Below the pieces are notes generated by a model that saw only the letters and a list, made by a program, of their open reading frames with translations, did not search any database and had not been told where the DNA came from. Below, in pieces: positions 24,368 to 35,667 of a stretch of 64,000 nt of DNA. The DNA is from Ceratotherium simum simum (Eukaryota > Chordata > Mammalia > Perissodactyla > Rhinocerotidae): assembly GCF_000283155.1 (NCBI RefSeq), contig NW_004454171.1, positions 14,676,171-14,740,170 of the forward strand, in the 5' to 3' direction. Position 1 is the first letter of the stretch, and each line of letters opens with the position of its first letter. The translations under genes and the position numbers were made by a program.

Positions 24368-24590
24368 TATTTATTGAGCACCTACTATGTGCTAGGCATT
24401 GTTCTATGCACGTTAAACCATATTCACTCATTTTATTCTTGTAAAAACCCACCAGGTAAGAACTATTATTATCTTCATTTTATGGATGAGAAAACTGTAA
24501 AATTTTAATAATTCGCCTGAGGTCACATAGCTAGTAGGCAGAGGAGCAGTGTTCGGATCTCTAGACTGCGCACTATTAGCCTTTTCTCTA
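24368..24590 (-). mobile_element. MIR SINE, antisense
   Basis: A well-kept antisense MIR: 'ttattgagcacctactatgt', 'gctaggcattgttctatgca', 'cattttatggatgagaaaac', 'gaggtcacatagctagtagg'. Confidence 0.92.
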
Positions 24591-24919
24591 TAATGATCCT
24601 GGCTTACTCGGCCACATCCTGTCATAGGCTGCTGGCTTCCTTCATGCTCCAACTGTGTACAAGGCTTCCTTTGCATCAGGGCCAAACTCCAGGCAGATCC
24701 CCTCTGCCCAGTGTGGCATGGTGGCCAACAGGTAGGAAAGGACTTCTGTCCTCTTGGGGTTCTTCCCCGGCATTTATGAGAAAAATATGTAACCAAGTAA
24801 TTTGTTTTCTCTTTCAACAGGAATCCTTGGTTAAACAATTACTTCCTCACATAGGACTGGGGGCACATGGCAAGCTGCTTCCGTTCCCCTTTCCCCACCC
24901 CCAGGGCAGCCAGCCTACT

Positions 24920-25105
24920 CATATACCTCTTTCCATTTTTATCAAGTCCATTTTCTTCATAGTACTTATCACAGTGCTTACTTATGTCTATTTACCTCTG
25001 TGCTTCTCTCTCTAATGTTTATCTCCTCCACTTCCATAAGCGCAGGAAATGTAATCTATTTCATCACTGCTGGATCATCAGCAAGTTTTCGTAGTGAAAG
25101 CTGGG
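24920..25105 (+). mobile_element. L2 3' end fragment
   Basis: 'catagtacttatcacagtgc', 'cttccataagcgcaggaaat' and 'atttcatcactgctggatca' follow the L2 3' end. The sequence upstream to 24590 is diverged and may belong to it. Confidence 0.6.
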
Positions 25106-25139
25106 GCCAACTTGCTTTAACTATACTCAGTTAGTTATC

Positions 25140-25677
25140 TGTTTGCTAAAGTAGTTAAGTAATGCATTGCTAAAGCCCACCCTATAGATAACATCTCTGA
25201 TGCTTGGGTCACCATGGTAATGGGTACCGTGCTTTAGTTTTTCAGGAACTGAGAGTCGACCCCTTGTCCAGTTCAGGCCTGTTGAGACCACCAACTCATC
25301 AACTGGGCCTGCATGGATGACTGATAAGTGACCCTTTGACATCAAGGAGCTGAAAACTCCACCTGCAGATCATAGTAATGCCACCATTTTGTGATCATGC
25401 GTCCTATGAAGAGCCATGAAGCTTGACAACACTTGTGAAGATCATCAATTACCTCGCTTCCCCCTACCTCCAATCATCTATTCCCATTTCAGACCACCCA
25501 GCCCCCTTATCCCACAAATATTCCTAATCTCCATTTTTCGAGGAGGCAGATTTGAGATTGGCTCTCTCACCACCTTACTTGGCTGCTTTGTGATTAAAAT
25601 ACTTTCTCTTTTCAAATTCGTTGTCTCAGTGATTGGCATAACTGTGTGGCAGGTAAAATGAATCTGGTTCGGCAACA
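25140..25677 (+). mobile_element. endogenous retroviral LTR, plus strand
   Basis: The layout fits a gammaretrovirus-like (ERV1) LTR: 'gattaaaatactttctcttt' as the polyadenylation signal region, then 'gtctcagtgattggcataac' and 'gtgtggcaggtaaa', ending 'ctggttcggcaaca'. No internal region adjoins. The left limit at TG (25140) is a guess. Confidence 0.6.
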
Positions 25678-25914
25678 GTAGGCCATTCATAAATATTTTT
25701 CACATGAATAAATGAGCAAAGAAATGAATGACTGAATCCCTTACCTGGATTTCTCCTTTAGGGAAGGGAAAGTCTAAAATAGGGGTGAAAGGGGCAATGC
25801 TCAAGAACCAAAACAAGTGATTTAGGAAGACAAAGAAAAGGACCATTTAGAGTGATGCATAAGCCATGGCAGCCAAAGTAAGCTGCCATTAACCATTATC
25901 TTGGTTAATATTGC

Positions 25915-26035
25915 ATGAGATAGATGCTCTATAGACAAGGTGACCATATGTCCCAGCTTGCTTGGGACAGTCCTGGTTTGCCCCTGTTGACTGGACATCC
26001 TGTCTGGTTTAGCATTTGTCTGGGTTAACATGATT
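25915..26035. mobile_element. old DNA-transposon-like relic (tentative)
   Basis: 'aggtgaccatatgtcccagc' with the internal complement 'gcttgcttgggacagtcctg' recalls a common short mammalian repeat starting with 'ggtgaccatatgtcc'. The family is not named. Confidence 0.4.
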
Positions 26036-26519
26036 AAATCTAAGAGACTATCATTGATGACCTATCTCCCTTTCTCTGACTCCTTCCAGACGTGGGTCAC
26101 TTACTCCTCCCTTTCAAGGATAACACGCCTGTTGCTTGCTGATAACACTAGGTGTGCTCAGCCTCAGTCCCCGGTCCCCTGACTCTCAGTCTCAGGTGAT
26201 CATGGGAGAAGCACTCCACGTTGCCACCCCTGATGACCACTTGGTGTGACAGCCGAATGTGCCATAGACTCTGCCATTTGCTTCAACATGTACAAAGTTG
26301 CAGCTGCAATTGGGGGAATCAGAGGGAAAGAGGGAAAATTATAGGTGAGGTGGGTGTGAAATATCTGTGAGAAATAGTGCCTCTTTTCATGCTCAAAAGT
26401 ATAAACTGAGTGGACATTTTATCTAGAAACCCCATTCTTTTCTATTTTTAAGCTCATTTTCCCCTTATATTTTTTGTAAACATTTGTGATACTGAATTTT
26501 TTGTCTATAAATGGCCTGT

Positions 26520-26665
26520 CAAACATCTGGATTCTAGGACTCCCTCGTAGATATTGAGCTTCTAGTAGGCCTGAGGTGGGACCCAGGGATCTGCCTTTTT
26601 AGCAAGATTACTCTGGGATTCTGACACAAGTGGTCTACAGAACACCCTTGGAGAAAAGCATGTGT
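26520..26665. mobile_element. MER5-like relic, partial
   Basis: 'gaggtgggacccagggatct', 'gcctttttagcaagattact' and 'ggtctacagaacacccttgg' match the right half of MER5A-type elements. Confidence 0.65.
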
Positions 26666-27154
26666 TTCCACAGAGGACAGTACATTTCCCATGGCTAGGT
26701 GTGGAGGTAGCAAGAATCCTGGGCCTGAGTGAGGATTGAGGGAGGGGAAAGGAAGGAGCCAGAACCAGCTGTTCAGACTCCTGCTAATTCCTGCCTTGGG
26801 TTTGCAGGGCCTCTGAGCAGGAAACTGACGCCATGCATCTGATCTGTGGCATATCTTATCACCAAGTGTCTCTAAATATCAACGACGTGCCCAATAGCAA
26901 GCACATCCAGTGACATTTCTTCCTGATGTTAGGCCACGACTGTTTGAGGCCCTGATGTCTAGTCTGCTTCTACCCATGTTCCTGACCGTTGGTGGACAAC
27001 GGTGCTTTCTTCAAGCTGGTGTAGATCTCGCTAAACGTTTAATAGTAGAAGAGTGTTGTGTATGTATGACTTGTGTGTGTGGTGTCTACATGTAGGCACG
27101 TATGTGTTGGAAGTTGAAGAGAATAATATTGCCAAGGAAACCCAAGAATAATAC
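26666..27154. other. unassigned sequence
   Basis: Nothing recognised. Confidence 0.45.
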
Positions 27155-27591
27155 TGATAAAGATTCTTTGCTTGACTAAACATTAGTCAGGCTCTAGAAC
27201 CTTCTCCTATGTCCATCTGTGCACTTTCTTGTAAATTTTAGCAAGAACCCTGCTAATTCAGTTTAGTAAGAGTCTTCCATCTTCTATTTCTCATCAGCCT
27301 TGGTATCTAATTGAGTTCATCATCCTCCACCATCCCCCAGGCCTGTCTTCAGCAAAGATCCTGTAAGCTGAGATTAACCAGGATATCCCCTAACCCTCAT
27401 ATCTCCTCTCAATAATTCTCCATCCACTGCCCCCCACCCTGCTCCTTAGCTGTAAATCCCTACTTGCCTGGGCTATATTCGGAGTTGAGTCTGGTTCTAA
27501 ACTGAGGTCTCTTTTCTCCTATTGCAATAGTCCTGAATAAAATCTTCCTTCATTGCTTTAACTTCTGTCCAGTTCTGTTTTCTCTCGGACA
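27155..27591 (+). mobile_element. solo endogenous retroviral LTR
   Basis: A 437-bp unit beginning TGATAAAG and ending CGGACA, flanked by the 4-bp duplication ATAC (27151-27154 and 27592-27595), the size usual for ERV1 insertions. Inside are 'gctgtaaatccctacttgcc', a 'cctgaataaaatcttccttc' polyadenylation region and a T/C-rich end. No internal viral DNA remains, so it looks like a recombined solo LTR. Confidence 0.72.
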
Positions 27592-27595
27592 ATAC

Positions 27596-28584
27596 TGATA
27601 TTTACACCAAGATAATATGAACAAGATGCAAATGCTTAATCTCAACAGGTGGGAAACAAAAAACTTGATCATGTATTTAAATACGCAAATATGTATTACA
27701 GATTTTCATTTAACAGGTACATTTTTCTCTGAGATCTGAGAACATCCTGTTTTTTTAAAAAATCAATCCATCTGCTGTACTTGCCACGCACAAAAGAAAA
27801 TGTTCCTAGTTGGATTGATTTTCACTAGTTTAAAGGCATTGTGCTGAATTGGTTTTCAACAATAACAGCTACAAAAGTCTACTTTGTTCCTTTCCCAAAA
27901 GGCCTGTTGAGAATAGTCCTTGCACGTTGTGGTGCCTAGATGGTGCAAGAGTGAAGCAGGCCACACAGTCCTGGAGCTGGGTGTCACATCTCTCCACGTG
28001 CTCGGGCACGTGCCGTCAGCATGGTGGGCCACACGGAAACAAGACAGGCACACACCGCCAATGTTTGAGAACTCTGCAACATATTTCTGCATTAGTAGCT
28101 TCTGCAAAGCTAACCGACCAGTGGTATTTGTTAAATGTCAGTGTTTGAAAAGAACAACAAAGACAGATGTCAGTGAAATTCACAAAGTTCTGGAAGCAGT
28201 AGTGAGATGCAGCGGAAAGAGCTGTTTACTGGATCAGAGAACATTGAGATTCGGGTCCTCTCTCTGCCATTTCCTGGGTGTGTGAAAATGTCAGATCTGG
28301 GAGGGGAAAACATGAAGAGTAAAATTATGTATTCTGCTTAATTGTCTAATGTTTCAGAGTTATTTCTATAATTGAGGATGACAATAGCTATTGTATAGCG
28401 TTGTCCCAGAGGGACAAGTTAACCCCCATGATGGACCGTGTACAAAAGCAACTAATCCTAGCACAAAACTTTGGGTATGGGGGTCCCTGAGTCCCCTAGG
28501 TGGAAGGGGGTGGAGTGAGGGGAGACGAAATTTGCGCGTTGAACATGCCTAAGAACCTCCTGGGTGTGGATCTTGGGGTCTGAA
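27596..28584. other. unassigned sequence with paired E-boxes
   Basis: No repeat recognised. Overlapping open frames at 27849-28285 in both strands have no known product. Two CACGTG motifs lie at 27995-28012. Confidence 0.45.
27995..28012. promoter_or_regulatory. two canonical E-boxes
   Basis: CACGTG at 27995-28000 and at 28007-28012, as inverted heptamers CACGTGC / GCACGTG with 4 bases between. This is the site type bound by USF, MYC/MAX and related bHLH-ZIP factors. Function is inferred from motif only. Confidence 0.3.
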
Positions 28585-28815
28585 TTCTTGGGTGTGTATT
28601 CCTGGCTCGACTGGTTTCAAGCTGGGTAACCTTAGGCAAGAAATTGAGAAACTTTGACTCTAAATCTCAGTATCTATAAAATGGGGTGAATCATAATATT
28701 TACTTCTCAAGATTGTTGTTAGGGTTTAGAAATAGCATCTAAACAAGCTAGGCGAGCGTCTGGTATACATTAGTACTCAGCACATACTAAATGTTATTAT
28801 CATGATTCCTCTCCG
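28585..28815 (+). mobile_element. MIR SINE
   Basis: Near full length: 'gctgggtaaccttaggcaag', 'tctcagtatctataaaatgg', 'tctcaagattgttgttaggg' and 'gcgagcgtctggtatacatt'. Confidence 0.92.
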
Positions 28816-29129
28816 GGAGACAGAAGAAGAAATCAACAATATTTTATGCACTTCATTAACTACGAACTCTTCGTTTGGCATATTCTGGAATTTTCTCTTG
28901 AATTCTGAGACTTTTAGAATTATGATCTAAATGCACGCTGGTGACTCTTTGTAAACCTTCTCTTTTTAGTCCTTTGTTACGAGTGGGTTCAATGAACTTC
29001 TCTCTACAGCATATTTTCTGAAGAACATTTTGAAATGTAGTTTTCCAAGGGAAAGTTATTATGGGAGAAACAAAGAAGAGTGGGGTGGAGTTAGGTGAGG
29101 CAGGGGTTCCCATGGTAAAAGAAAGTTTT

Positions 29130-29215
29130 GGAAACTCTAGATTAATTAACTAAATTAATTAATTAAACATTTTTAACATTAAAATTTATAATTTAAATTA
29201 ATTAAATTTTTTTTT
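29130..29215. repeat. AT-rich low-complexity tract
   Basis: Repeated TTAATTAA/AATT words over about 75 bases, ending in a T9 run. Confidence 0.9.
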
Positions 29216-29239
29216 CTAAAGAATCTTTCAGAGATCTTA

Positions 29240-29450
29240 GTTATTTAATAAATATTTATTTAGCCCTTCTTATGTGTCATGCACTGTTCTAAGTGCTTTA
29301 TAAATATTAACATACTAATCCTTTGAGGTAGAAATAGCCTCATTTTAGCAATAAGAAAACAGAGAGGTTAAGTACACGGCCCCGGGTCTCACAGCTAAGA
29401 ATGGGAAAGCTGATACTCCAGTCTCTGGACTCTGCTTTGAACCCCTTGCA
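29240..29450 (-). mobile_element. MIR SINE, antisense
   Basis: 'atgcactgttctaagtgctt', 'cctttgaggtagaaatagcc' and 'aaaacagagaggttaagtac', then 'gtctcacagctaagaa'. Well preserved. Confidence 0.92.
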
Positions 29451-29604
29451 CATGCTAATAGGCAGTTTGAAACTCCAAGAGGGAGCCTGGTCGTCTGACT
29501 CTGTAATTCCCTATAGTTTTTTGACCGCAGAACCCACTTTTTTTGCAGAACACCTATGAGACTAGTTACGTCCATAATTCACGAATCCATTGACCTCAAT
29601 AAGG

Positions 29605-29680
29605 GAAGGACATTTACATTTATTGAACAGCTGCTATATGCCAGGTATAGTGCTGGGGTTTCCTCCTCACAGTGATAGGT
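29605..29680 (-). mobile_element. MIR/L2-type fragment, antisense
   Basis: 'acatttattgaacagctgct' then 'atatgccaggtatagtgctg' is the end block of an antisense MIR or L2. Confidence 0.6.
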
Positions 29681-29689
29681 AGTCAGTAC

Positions 29690-31800
29690 ACTAGCAAAGC
29701 TTTCACCTAAATATGATGGACTGTCTCTGGATTTGATTAATAAAGCCTACATGATATGCTATAGACAGGTAGCTCATCCTAGCTGCTGGATCTTCCGGTC
29801 TCCCAGACACGACTATTTATGCTATCAGCGAGAAGGAAATAAACTAGGTGTTGGAATCGTAAACAACAATCTCAAATTAGATCACAAATCATTTCCTGAA
29901 GAGCCAAGCTCACCACTGAGCTGAAGGTATTTGCATTAATATACAGCCCAGGGTTCCGACCTTCTCCGGAGATAATTCATCTTCCTGCTCTGGCCCTGCT
30001 CAATCACCTCAGGCCTTTTTCCTCCGAAACCCTCCCACGACTTGACAAAGCAATGCTGATTGTTCTAGAAGCCACCTCCGTCTTTGTAAAGGGACTTTGT
30101 CATCTGTTAGTTGGGAATTTTAATCCGAGGCATAAAACAGGGTAAAGGCAAAAGACAGACATAAACATACCATAGTTACCAAATTCTTTAGAAAGTTAAA
30201 GAAAAAGGCACATATAGTTTAAATTTAATGGAATATTCTTTTATAGCCACCTTGGCAGCTGTAAAATATGAAGGCATCTCTGAACTGCAGTGTTTGCTTG
30301 ATTTAAGATAACTTAGGCTGAACATAGAGGCAGAAAAACGGAAAATTGATCAGGACCTCTAGCCTTTCTTATTCCTCCAAACCTAAATGACAACAAAGCC
30401 ATCATCATTCTCTAAGCAAGTAAGTTATTTTTATAACTAATTTGTGTTTTATATCTTCCAATTCATTCAAATGTGGTTGCTAAGGCTGATGAACAAATAT
30501 GTCTCCAACTATTCCTAAATACATGGGCTAAATACATGTTTTGCTATGTATCATTTGTCTCCCTCTTCAAAACTAAAAATAACTCAGAGAGAATTTTGTT
30601 TGTACTGTTTTTATATAAAAGGAAGGAGGGTGTACTTATTTTAAATGTGATTGGATTGAACTATAATTTTTATCCAACACAAGCTGGTGCTATCATATTG
30701 GTTTTTAAGGTATCCCTAAGAGACTGGGAAAAAACAAACAAACAGATCAAGAATAGCAACAACGAGCCCTGAGGACTTAAAAACAAAACAAAACAGAAAG
30801 CTACAGTGTCCTAGAATGTTCACTTTCCTGGAAAATTTTTCCCTTTAAGAAATAGTTTGCAATGCTAACATGTCAAGAATGAGTAGAGGCAAATTTTCCA
30901 TAAAGCTGTATAACTCCGGAAAAATGTTTTTATAAGGAAAAAATTAGTTGTACAAAACCATAAGGCTTTGATATTTGATACCAAACTTGGTGATCACACA
31001 CATTTAGTTAAAGGAGGCTCATTCCTTCCTTTCTTTAGAAATACAAGGCCATGAACCAAGTAACTTTTTTCTGCCTATACCTTATTAGAAGAGAGGTGAA
31101 CATCTGACCAAGCGATAATGTATGTATATTTTATGAATTTATCTATGTTTTTTCTTCTCACTCTATGGCCTCTTTGCTTTCCCTCCATTCACCAAGGGTT
31201 CTGCTCTATACTCATTGCCTCGTGTCAGGGAGGTGGAGAGCAGAAAATGAAAGTTAAGAAGGAAAATACTTCCCTCTCCAACTTGTTTCTTGCAGAAATC
31301 TACGTACTTAGGGATATTTAGATGATTTTCACAGTGAGGTAAAAAGGACAGAATTGCTGATTGCAGATAACCCAAGAATCTTGGCCAGAAATACTGGGAA
31401 AGCTCTTCAGCAATCTAGAAAGAAATTTCCCTTGGCCCGGTAATGGATAAAAATGGGAGATTCAGAACTTGCCAGAGTCAGGAAGACCGGGGTAAATGGC
31501 TGCGTGTTACATCCATGAAAAAGCCGACCATCCCCGAGCATACCAGTGTGGGGACCACCAACAGCCTGGCGAAATCTAACTAGACTCAAGTAGGTCAAGG
31601 GAAAAGACCATCATGAGGGACACTGGGGAGTGTCCAGGGCTATGAGGTCGTGGTCCACAGAACTGTCCCCTCACCTGACCCTAGCCTTCCCTTGAGCAGT
31701 CCTACCCATGGCCTCTGCCCAGAGGGCATGCCAGATGTCCTTCCTGTCAGAGCCAGTGATGACATCTCAACACCAGACAGCAGCTTGCTCAGTGACAGTC
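29690..31800. other. repeat-poor sequence; part may be conserved non-coding
   Basis: About 2.1 kb without a recognisable transposon. The first 500 bases look unique and include an octamer ATTTGCAT followed by TAAT (29929-29940), a POU-type site. No exon is supported. Conservation can only be judged by alignment. Confidence 0.35.
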
Positions 31801-31804
31801 AAGC

Positions 31805-32350
31805 AATACATTCATTCATTCATCCATTTTAATTAATTCATCAAATATGTATTGAACAGTCTTGTAGGCACTGGGCAGAGAGAAAAATGAGTCCCTCCCC
31901 TCATGGCTCTTACATTCCCTTGAGGAGACCAACAATAAACAAATAAATAATATAAAACACATCAGAGAGCCTAAGTGCTATGAAGAAAAATAAAGGTTGG
32001 GGGATTAGAGAGAGAAGGGAGAGAGTTCTAAACGTGGGCTAGTCAGGGAAGGCAGCTGTGAGGAGAGGACATTGGAGCAGAGACTTGACTGCAGGGAGAG
32101 ATTGTGCCAGCAGGGAAGCCTGGGGGAGGAGGAAGAGCGTTCCTGGCAGACGGGACAGCAAGTGCTGTGTAAACACCCTGAGCCTGAGCATGGTGGCCTG
32201 TGGGAGGAACGGTGAGAAGGCCAGGGCGCTGGGGGAAGAGGGCTGGCATGTGGCTAGACTGTGAAGAGAAGCCACTGGAGGGAGGAGAGCATAGAGATGA
32301 CATTTAATAGGCCACTGGACTGTGAATCTCGAGGACAAGAATGTCATAGG
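31805..32350 (-). mobile_element. L2 LINE 3' end, antisense
   Basis: The reverse complement of the L2 3' end in full order: an ATTCATTC-type tail (31810-31826), 'tgaggagaggacattggagc', 'agcgttcctggcagacggga', 'cagcaagtgctgtgtaaaca'. The frames read here are chance frames in C/T-rich antisense DNA. Confidence 0.9.
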
Positions 32351-32914
32351 CAGTGTTCACAACATGCTTAAGTGACCAGGCAAGAGGCATGGAGTTAATC
32401 TTGAGTCCCTCCGAGCTCAGGCTGAGGCCTGCTGAGCTGAGCATGCTGCTTGAAGGCTCTCAGTGTACACTCTGTGCCTGTGTGTTTCAAAGTGAGATAT
32501 TTTAAAGGTTAACTCTACGGTACAGATTATTGGGAAGACTATGTGGTAAAGTGTCCAAAAAAACTTCTGCTACTGATATTTTTAAAGTCTTTAAATTGGG
32601 AGACCCCAAAATTTAGAATTAAGGACTTCTAGTCTGATTTTTCACCTTGGAATAAATATTCCAGCCCTGTGGACACGGTTACTTCTTTCTTTATTGACTT
32701 CCTCTGTTGCTTGAATCACATAGTGGAATCAATAATCTCCTTCTGTTTCAAGGCCATTGAGCAATGGTTAATTTCTGACACACAAAATGTGGTATCCGTG
32801 TGTGCACACCTAATGTTGAGAGTCACTGACAGAATTCTTGGGGTATCAGGTGCTCACTTCCTTTCTGGTGTCTAGATTAGAGTGTAATCCCATTAAACGC
32901 TGGTTTAGAACATT
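32351..32914. other. unassigned sequence
   Basis: Nothing recognised. Confidence 0.45.
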
Positions 32915-33160
32915 GTACTCTTCCTTCATAGCTCTTATCAGTGCTGATAGCGCTTATCATACTTTTGTTCATGTATTTATGTGTATGATGATTTACACAC
33001 ATAAATAATTTGTTTAATAGCTGCCCCCTGCATCTAGCCTATAGGCTCGTCTAGTGCAGGGCTGGTTCTGTTTTGGTTATCATTTTATCCCTAGCATGTA
33101 GCTCAGTAATAGGCATATAGTATGTACTCAGTAAATTGATGACCATCTGTTATTAATGAT
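32915..33160 (+). mobile_element. L2 3' end
   Basis: 'ttcatagctcttatcagtgc', 'agtgcagggctggttctgtt', 'atccctagcatgtagctcag' and 'aggcatatagtatgtactca' follow the L2 3' end. Confidence 0.78.
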
Positions 33161-33719
33161 TGGATGTATAAGTGCATTATGGGGAGGAAGTGATGGGAAT
33201 TTAAAAACAGAGGGGAGAAGCCACAATGGCTCCCACATTATCCTTTTCAGTATGGTGATGTCATTGCTGACACAGAAATATCTCCTTCATCCAGTCTGAT
33301 GCTGGTTAAAGAGCAGAGTGTGGGGACCCACAGGGAAGTGTCACTGCATCTACTTAAGTGACATCATTTTATAAGGCAAAAATACTTGTCTTGTCAAACA
33401 ATCTAAACAAATTAGCAGCAGTGTTGTCCAGAGAAGTGAAATGGCCCTATGAGCTTACGGCTAGAAAAGGGTTCATATTTAGTTTAGCTGTGGAGGTGGG
33501 TCCAGGTCAGTGTACCCAGGAACTCTGATGACAAATACTCTTGAAATCATATCTGATTAATGGCAAATGTGGGAAGTAGGCCAATTCTCAGATTTGAGAC
33601 TTTTAAAGTTAAATTTAGGACTCGCACATCAAAGTGAATTTCCTCTGCTCTAGTTCAAAGTAGGTATGTGTCCAGGTTTCTGATTGTGCTTTATAAATAA
33701 ATAATTCTGTGAGGAGTGA
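33161..33719. other. unassigned sequence
   Basis: Nothing recognised. Confidence 0.45.
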
Positions 33720-33875
33720 AAATTTGTACCAACATCTACTCCCACCAGCAGTGAATCAATGTGTCCATTTTCTCACATCATCCCCTAAACTGGGCATCAT
33801 TATTTAGTTATTATTACTATTAGTATTATTATTTACCAAATTGATAGGCATGACCCCTGCGAGGTTTCTGTTTGT
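33720..33875 (-). mobile_element. L1 ORF2 fragment, antisense
   Basis: 'tctactcccaccagcagtga' followed by 'ccattttctcacatcatccc' and 'accaaattgataggcatgac' is the usual antisense L1M/HAL1 segment, with a TTA-rich expansion in the middle. Confidence 0.78.
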
Positions 33876-33929
33876 GTGTTTCATGTGGAGGGTGTGCATT
33901 CTCTCATATACCTTGTTCTTTTGGACATT

Positions 33930-34163
33930 GTTGTAGTCAGCTTTACCGTCCCCTGCCTGCCCTCGTTGCTGTCATCCTCTGATCAACTGACAAAGCTCCC
34001 ACCGCCAAACCACCACTGCCCACACACTGAAGACTTTGAGTCTCCCTTCCTCCTCAACACTACTCTGGCCTGGTGATTTCAGGCCCGGGTGACCCAGTCA
34101 ATGCCCTAGTCTCTCTGTTCTTGACTTTCCGACCTTCAGTGACCCACTCATCCACCTACTCCC
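33930..34163 (+). mobile_element. L2 LINE, endonuclease region (left part)
   Basis: A stretch of the type 'ctggtgatttcaggcccggg' then 'gacccagtcaatgcccta' corresponds to the L2 endonuclease segment that reads GDFN...DDP.NAL in intact copies. The reading frame here is shifted and dead. Cut by the ERE that follows; the L2 continues at 34378. Confidence 0.62.
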
Positions 34164-34171
34164 CCCCGCCC

Positions 34172-34368
34172 CACTTTGTTTTTTTTGCTGAGGAAGATTG
34201 GCCATGAGCTAACATCTGTGCTCATCTTCCTCCACTTTATATGGGACACCGCCACAGTATGGTTCTACAAGCAGTGCGTCGGTGCACGCCTGGGATTCGA
34301 ACTGGCGAACCCCGGGCCGCCACAGTGGAGTGCGCGCGCTTAACCACTTGTGCCACTGGGCCGGCCCC
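34172..34368 (-). mobile_element. ERE SINE, single-module, antisense
   Basis: T-rich tail complement, one 'gaggaagattggccatgagc' module, 'cctccactttatatgggaca', B-box complement 'gggattcgaactggcgaacc', and the end 'ctgggccggcccc'. Imperfect flanking repeats start CCTACT on both sides (34155 and 34369). Confidence 0.95.
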
Positions 34369-34377
34369 CCTACTTCA

Positions 34378-35660
34378 CCCCCTTGCACGACTCTACCCTG
34401 GATCCTATTGTGACCTGGCACTCGTTCACCTCGGAAAGTTAAATTCATACATTCTCCACACTATCCTTCTAGCTCTTCATCCAGTTACTCTCTTTGCATT
34501 TGTTCTTGATCTTGGGGAATATTCAGCTCCTTGCTACTCTTCTGCTTTCTTGTTATCAGTCGCCTCCTGTCTTAACTTTTACTTTTTTTCATTTTAGTTC
34601 AGCTTACATGGTTCATCACTTCAGTCAGTCTTGACTCCCTTTTCCTCTGTTCCACCCACCTGGAAAAAAAAACCCAACTCTGGAACAATTCACTTCCTAC
34701 CTCCTCAGTGTCAGTATCTTGGCTCCTCATTTCTGGGGAGAAAAGCGCACAGCCGTGAATAGTGGTGCCTCTCTACCACGTGGAATCCAGTGTCAACTGA
34801 ACTTCCAATGATGCCTGATAGTCCTTCCATGATTCCCTACTCTACATTCTCTCCTGTTTCCACCACAGCTATGTCAAACCTGCCCTCAATCCCCCAACTG
34901 AACCACTTCCCCTCTTAGTCTTAACATATGCTTCCACTCTCAACTTTTCCAAGGATGTAGAAGCCATCCAACGGGAAGCCCATGAGGCTCCTGCCACCAA
35001 ACCAATAAACATCTCTATATTTGTCCATATTTTCTTTAATGCCTTCTCTATCACATTTCCTTCTGCCGTCTCAGGCTCAATGATCTCATCTTTCCTGAGG
35101 TTTCAAACTTTCACTGTTTCCTCACTCCATATTAATCAGTATTTAAATATTCTTATACTACCCTCATCCAAAAAAATAAATAAATAAAAAAGAAACAATA
35201 AAAATCCTTTCCTAGACTCCACATCTTCCTCCAGATACTGTGCTATTTTGCACTTCCCTGAAATCACCAAACTGTTTACCATCGGGTCTGCACTTGCTCA
35301 TTGCATTTCCTCATTTCCGGCTCACTGTTCAATCCACTAAAAACTGACTTCTGCCTTTGGCAAAACCATTAAGGCTGTTACTAAATCCAAAGGTTACTTC
35401 CTAATCTTCGTTTTTCTCAACGCATCAGCAGTTTACACTCTCCACATTTGTTTTCTGCCTTGCTCATGACTTTTTCTCAGTTCCCTTTGTGCACTCTCTT
35501 CCTCTATCCAATCTTAATAATTGATGTTCATAAAAGTTTTGCCCTGAATCCTCTTTTCTTCTCTCTCAATGGGCTTATCCACTGCAAGATTCTATTATTG
35601 TTTATTTATAACTAATTACTGCTTAATCAGTGTCACCAATACAAGTCTTTACCTTGAACT
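34378..35660 (+). mobile_element. L2 LINE, endonuclease to reverse-transcriptase region
   Basis: It continues the L2 before the ERE. Recognisable are 'gactctaccctggatcctat', the block 'aaggctgttactaaatccaa' then 'aggttacttcctaatctt', and 'catcagcagtttacac', which lie near the start of the RT region. With the left part it makes about 1.5 kb of unusually 5'-extended L2. No frame is intact. Confidence 0.7.
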
Positions 35661-35667
35661 TCAGATC

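Noticed and set aside
24593..25015. Exon with acceptor at 'ttttctctttcaacag'
   Set aside because: A good-looking acceptor near 24821, but the following sequence merges into an L2 3' end and no matching donor or known peptide was found.
29130..29215. AT tract as a replication origin or matrix attachment site
   Set aside because: It is low-complexity DNA only; nothing beyond base composition supports a function.
32039..32347. Overlapping minus-strand frames
   Set aside because: They are the sense strand of an L2 3' end, which is non-coding.
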